NCBI GenBank assembly: GCA_900543155.1
Contig: UQQN01000118.1
Location: 1-6,753, forward strand
Length of the DNA: 6,753 bases
Direction of reading: 5' to 3'
From: an uncultured Prevotella sp.
Lineage (GTDB): Bacteria > Bacteroidota > Bacteroidia > Bacteroidales > Bacteroidaceae
Shown here: in pieces, positions 5,157 to 6,753 of the stretch
How the letters are laid out: each line of letters begins with the position of its first letter
Numbering within the stretch: position 1 is the stretch's first letter
Translations under genes and position numbers: made by a program
Notes under the pieces: model-generated
Seen by the model: the letters and a program-made list of their open reading frames with translations, nothing else
Told to the model about the DNA's origin: nothing
Database searches by the model: none

Positions 5157-6566
5157 ATGAGCTTTAACCTTCCAAAAACCGACAAAAAAAGAGTAGTCAT
5201 TGTAGGCGGCGGCTTTGGCGGACTTAAATTAGCCAACAAACTGCGCAATAGCGATTTTCAGGTGGTGCTTGTCGACCGCAACAACTATCACCAATTTCCA
5301 CCACTGATTTACCAAATTGCTTCGGCAGGTATTGAACCTAGCTCTATTTCTTTCCCCTTCCGTAAGATTTTTCAAAAACGCAAGAACTTCTTCTACCGCA
5401 TGGCAGAGGTGCGCTCTATCTTTCCTGAGCACAAAATTATTCAAACCTCTATCGGTAAGGTAAAATACGACTATTTGGTACTTGCAGCAGGTGCTACAAC
5501 CAACTTCTTTGGTAATAAAAATGTGGCACGTGAGGCTATGCCTATGAAGAATGTGAGCGAAGCTATGGGTCTTCGCAATGCCTTGCTCGACAACTTTGAA
5601 CGTGCACTGACTTGTGCCACTGATAAAGAACGCCAAGAGTTGCTCAACGTGGTAATTGTGGGCGGTGGTGCCACAGGTGTAGAGATTGCAGGTGCATTGA
5701 GCGAAATGAAGAATTTTGTTTTGCCTAAAGACTACCCCGATTTGCCCTCTTCGTTAATGAATATCTACCTTATTGAGGCAGGTCCACGCTTGTTGGCTGC
5801 CATGAGCGAGGAGTCGTCTGCGAAAGTAGAAAAGTACCTTCGCACAATGGGCGTTAACGTGTTGCTCAACAAGATGGTAACAGACTATAAAGATCACAAC
5901 GTGATGCTTAAGGATGGTAGCAGCATTGCCACACGTACTTTTATTTGGGTGAGTGGTATTGCAGCACAGCCCGTGGGCAACCTTGATCCTTCGCACTTGG
6001 GCAGAGGCGGACGTATTGTTGTGGATGAATTTAATCGTGTGCCTGGACTCGAAGACGTATTTAGCATTGGTGACCAGTGCATTATGCCTAATGGCGACAA
6101 CAACTGGCAAGGCGGACACCCACAGTTAGCTCAGGTAGCCATTCAGCAAGGTAAAAACTTGGCTAAGAACCTTAAGCGTTTGGCAGCAGGCAAGGAGTTG
6201 AAGCCTTTCCACTATAAAAACTTAGGCACAATGGCTACTGTAGGTCGTAACCGCGCCGTAGCAGAATTTAGCAGCATGAAGTTTGGTGGCTTTATGGCAT
6301 GGTTCCTTTGGTTGGTTGTTCACTTGCGCTCTATTTTGGGTGTGCGCAACAAACTGATTGTGCTCTTTAACTGGTTGTGGAACTACATTTCATATTCACA
6401 GTCGTTGCGCATGATTATCTATGCTAAAAAGGCACAGGAGGTTATTCAACGCGAAAAGCGCTTGGCATCAACTCACTGGGGACATGACTTGCTTAGCGAG
6501 GGTTCTGATGACCCCAATAACACGATTGATGAGGACGAAGCTAACTCTGCAACAAACAACAAGTAA
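5157..6566 (+). CDS. Type II NADH:quinone oxidoreductase (NDH-2)
   Basis: A single-subunit FAD enzyme that oxidises NADH and reduces membrane quinone (menaquinone expected here) on the cytoplasmic face without pumping ions. The 469-aa product shows both Rossmann folds. The FAD site is VVIVGGGFGGLKLANKL (13-29), with D40 ending the second strand. The NADH site is VVIVGGGATGVEIAGAL (165-181), with E207 at the end of its second strand, which favours NADH over NADPH. LVLAAGATTNFFG (107-119) and DVFSIGDQC (300-308) are the further FAD-contacting motifs, and AQVAIQQG (325-332) is the AQxAxQ quinone-site motif. A C-terminal hydrophobic/amphipathic region (about 376-415, rich in W and F) should anchor the enzyme to the membrane. 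The tail (448-469) is acidic and low-complexity, ending SATNNK, and goes beyond the conserved domain. ATG 5157 gives the normal N-terminus. The gene has its own promoter and terminator, so it is probably transcribed alone. Confidence 0.95.
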   Translation: MSFNLPKTDKKRVVIVGGGFGGLKLANKLRNSDFQVVLVDRNNYHQFPPLIYQIASAGIEPSSISFPFRKIFQKRKNFFYRMAEVRSIFPEHKIIQTSIGKVKYDYLVLAAGATTNFFGNKNVAREAMPMKNVSEAMGLRNALLDNFERALTCATDKERQELLNVVIVGGGATGVEIAGALSEMKNFVLPKDYPDLPSSLMNIYLIEAGPRLLAAMSEESSAKVEKYLRTMGVNVLLNKMVTDYKDHNVMLKDGSSIATRTFIWVSGIAAQPVGNLDPSHLGRGGRIVVDEFNRVPGLEDVFSIGDQCIMPNGDNNWQGGHPQLAQVAIQQGKNLAKNLKRLAAGKELKPFHYKNLGTMATVGRNRAVAEFSSMKFGGFMAWFLWLVVHLRSILGVRNKLIVLFNWLWNYISYSQSLRMIIYAKKAQEVIQREKRLASTHWGHDLLSEGSDDPNNTIDEDEANSATNNK

Positions 6567-6601
6567 GCCAACATAAAAAAGAATTGATATAGCTAAAAAT
6601 C

Positions 6602-6637
6602 CGTGGTAAGACGTGAAGTCTTGCCACGTTTTTTTTT
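6602..6637 (+). terminator. Intrinsic terminator of the NDH-2 gene
   Basis: CGTGGTAAGAC (6602-6612) pairs with GTCTTGCCACG (6618-6628), an 11-bp stem with one G-U pair, around a GTGAA loop. Nine T residues follow (6629-6637). It starts 36 bases after the stop codon. It is one of the strongest terminators in the window. Confidence 0.95.
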
Positions 6638-6669
6638 AGAAATTGGTGATAGGCAATATTCTTTGGGCT

Positions 6670-6753
6670 AGAGTGTTCAAAATCCATGATTTTTCCTACA
6701 TGATATTTGATAGATTTATCAAGAATTTTCACGCGCCAGCCTCACCCCGTTAG
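6670..6753 (-). repeat. Degenerate copy of the left-end element, opposite orientation
   Basis: Read on the - strand from the window's end, this stretch gives CTAACGGGGT, GAGGC, GCGT, AAATATCAT, GGAAAAAT and GATTTTGAACAC, then CTAG. The same blocks appear in the same order on the + strand at about 28-162, with different spacing. The identical 12-base block is at 6673-6684 here and 146-157 on the left. The - strand also has an ATG at 6686-6688, followed by codons for DFEHSSPKNIAYHQF, but that frame runs straight into the NDH-2 terminator, so it is no intact gene. A dispersed repeat or duplicated gene-start fragment is the likely explanation. Confidence 0.4.

Noticed and set aside
6541..6732. 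63-codon - strand frame at the right end
   Set aside because: It reads through the NDH-2 terminator and into the NDH-2 coding region. Only its DFEH start is of interest, and that is reported as part of the repeated element.

Overview
The window looks like a piece of a Bacteroidota chromosome, most likely Bacteroidales and Prevotella-like. Three lines of evidence support this. Perfect TAnnTTTG boxes, the -7 element of Bacteroidetes promoters, lie upstream of three genes. All five genes lack a clear Shine-Dalgarno sequence and have AT-rich leaders instead. The first gene belongs to DUF4301, a family I know mainly from Bacteroidetes. Assignment to a genus is inference.

Layout: about 880 bases at the left hold no convincing gene. 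They do hold several repeat and hairpin structures: an inverted-repeat pair around a 550-base AT-rich interval, a hairpin built from GTGACC repeats, and a pair of mutually exclusive hairpins. Five genes follow, all on the + strand. (1) 881-2404 is a 507-aa DUF4301 protein with motifs resembling nucleotidyltransferases of the UDP-sugar pyrophosphorylase type. (2) 2535-3083 and (3) 3130-3702 are two half-size chromate-transporter (CHR) family membrane proteins that should form one heteromeric transporter; they end at a strong intrinsic terminator. (4) 3923-4954 is an exported protein with a bacterial SH3-like region, bounded by its own promoter and terminator. (5) 5157-6566 is a type II NADH:quinone dehydrogenase (NDH-2), again with its own promoter and terminator. 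The last 115 bases hold no gene.

How the genes relate: the two CHR halves clearly work together. A transcript from the DUF4301 promoter could read into them, because no T-tailed terminator lies between, although a sizeable hairpin does. The SH3-like protein and NDH-2 appear to be independent single-gene units. NDH-2 would feed electrons from NADH to menaquinone without pumping ions. I see no pathway linking all five genes; this is mostly ordinary core-type content.

The most unusual signals are non-coding. Degenerate copies of one element, sharing several short blocks in the same order, occur in opposite orientation at the two ends of the window (about 26-162 and 6670-6753). They look like a dispersed repeat or a duplicated gene-start fragment. 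The left intergenic region also carries the GTGACC hairpin and a switch-like pair of competing stems.
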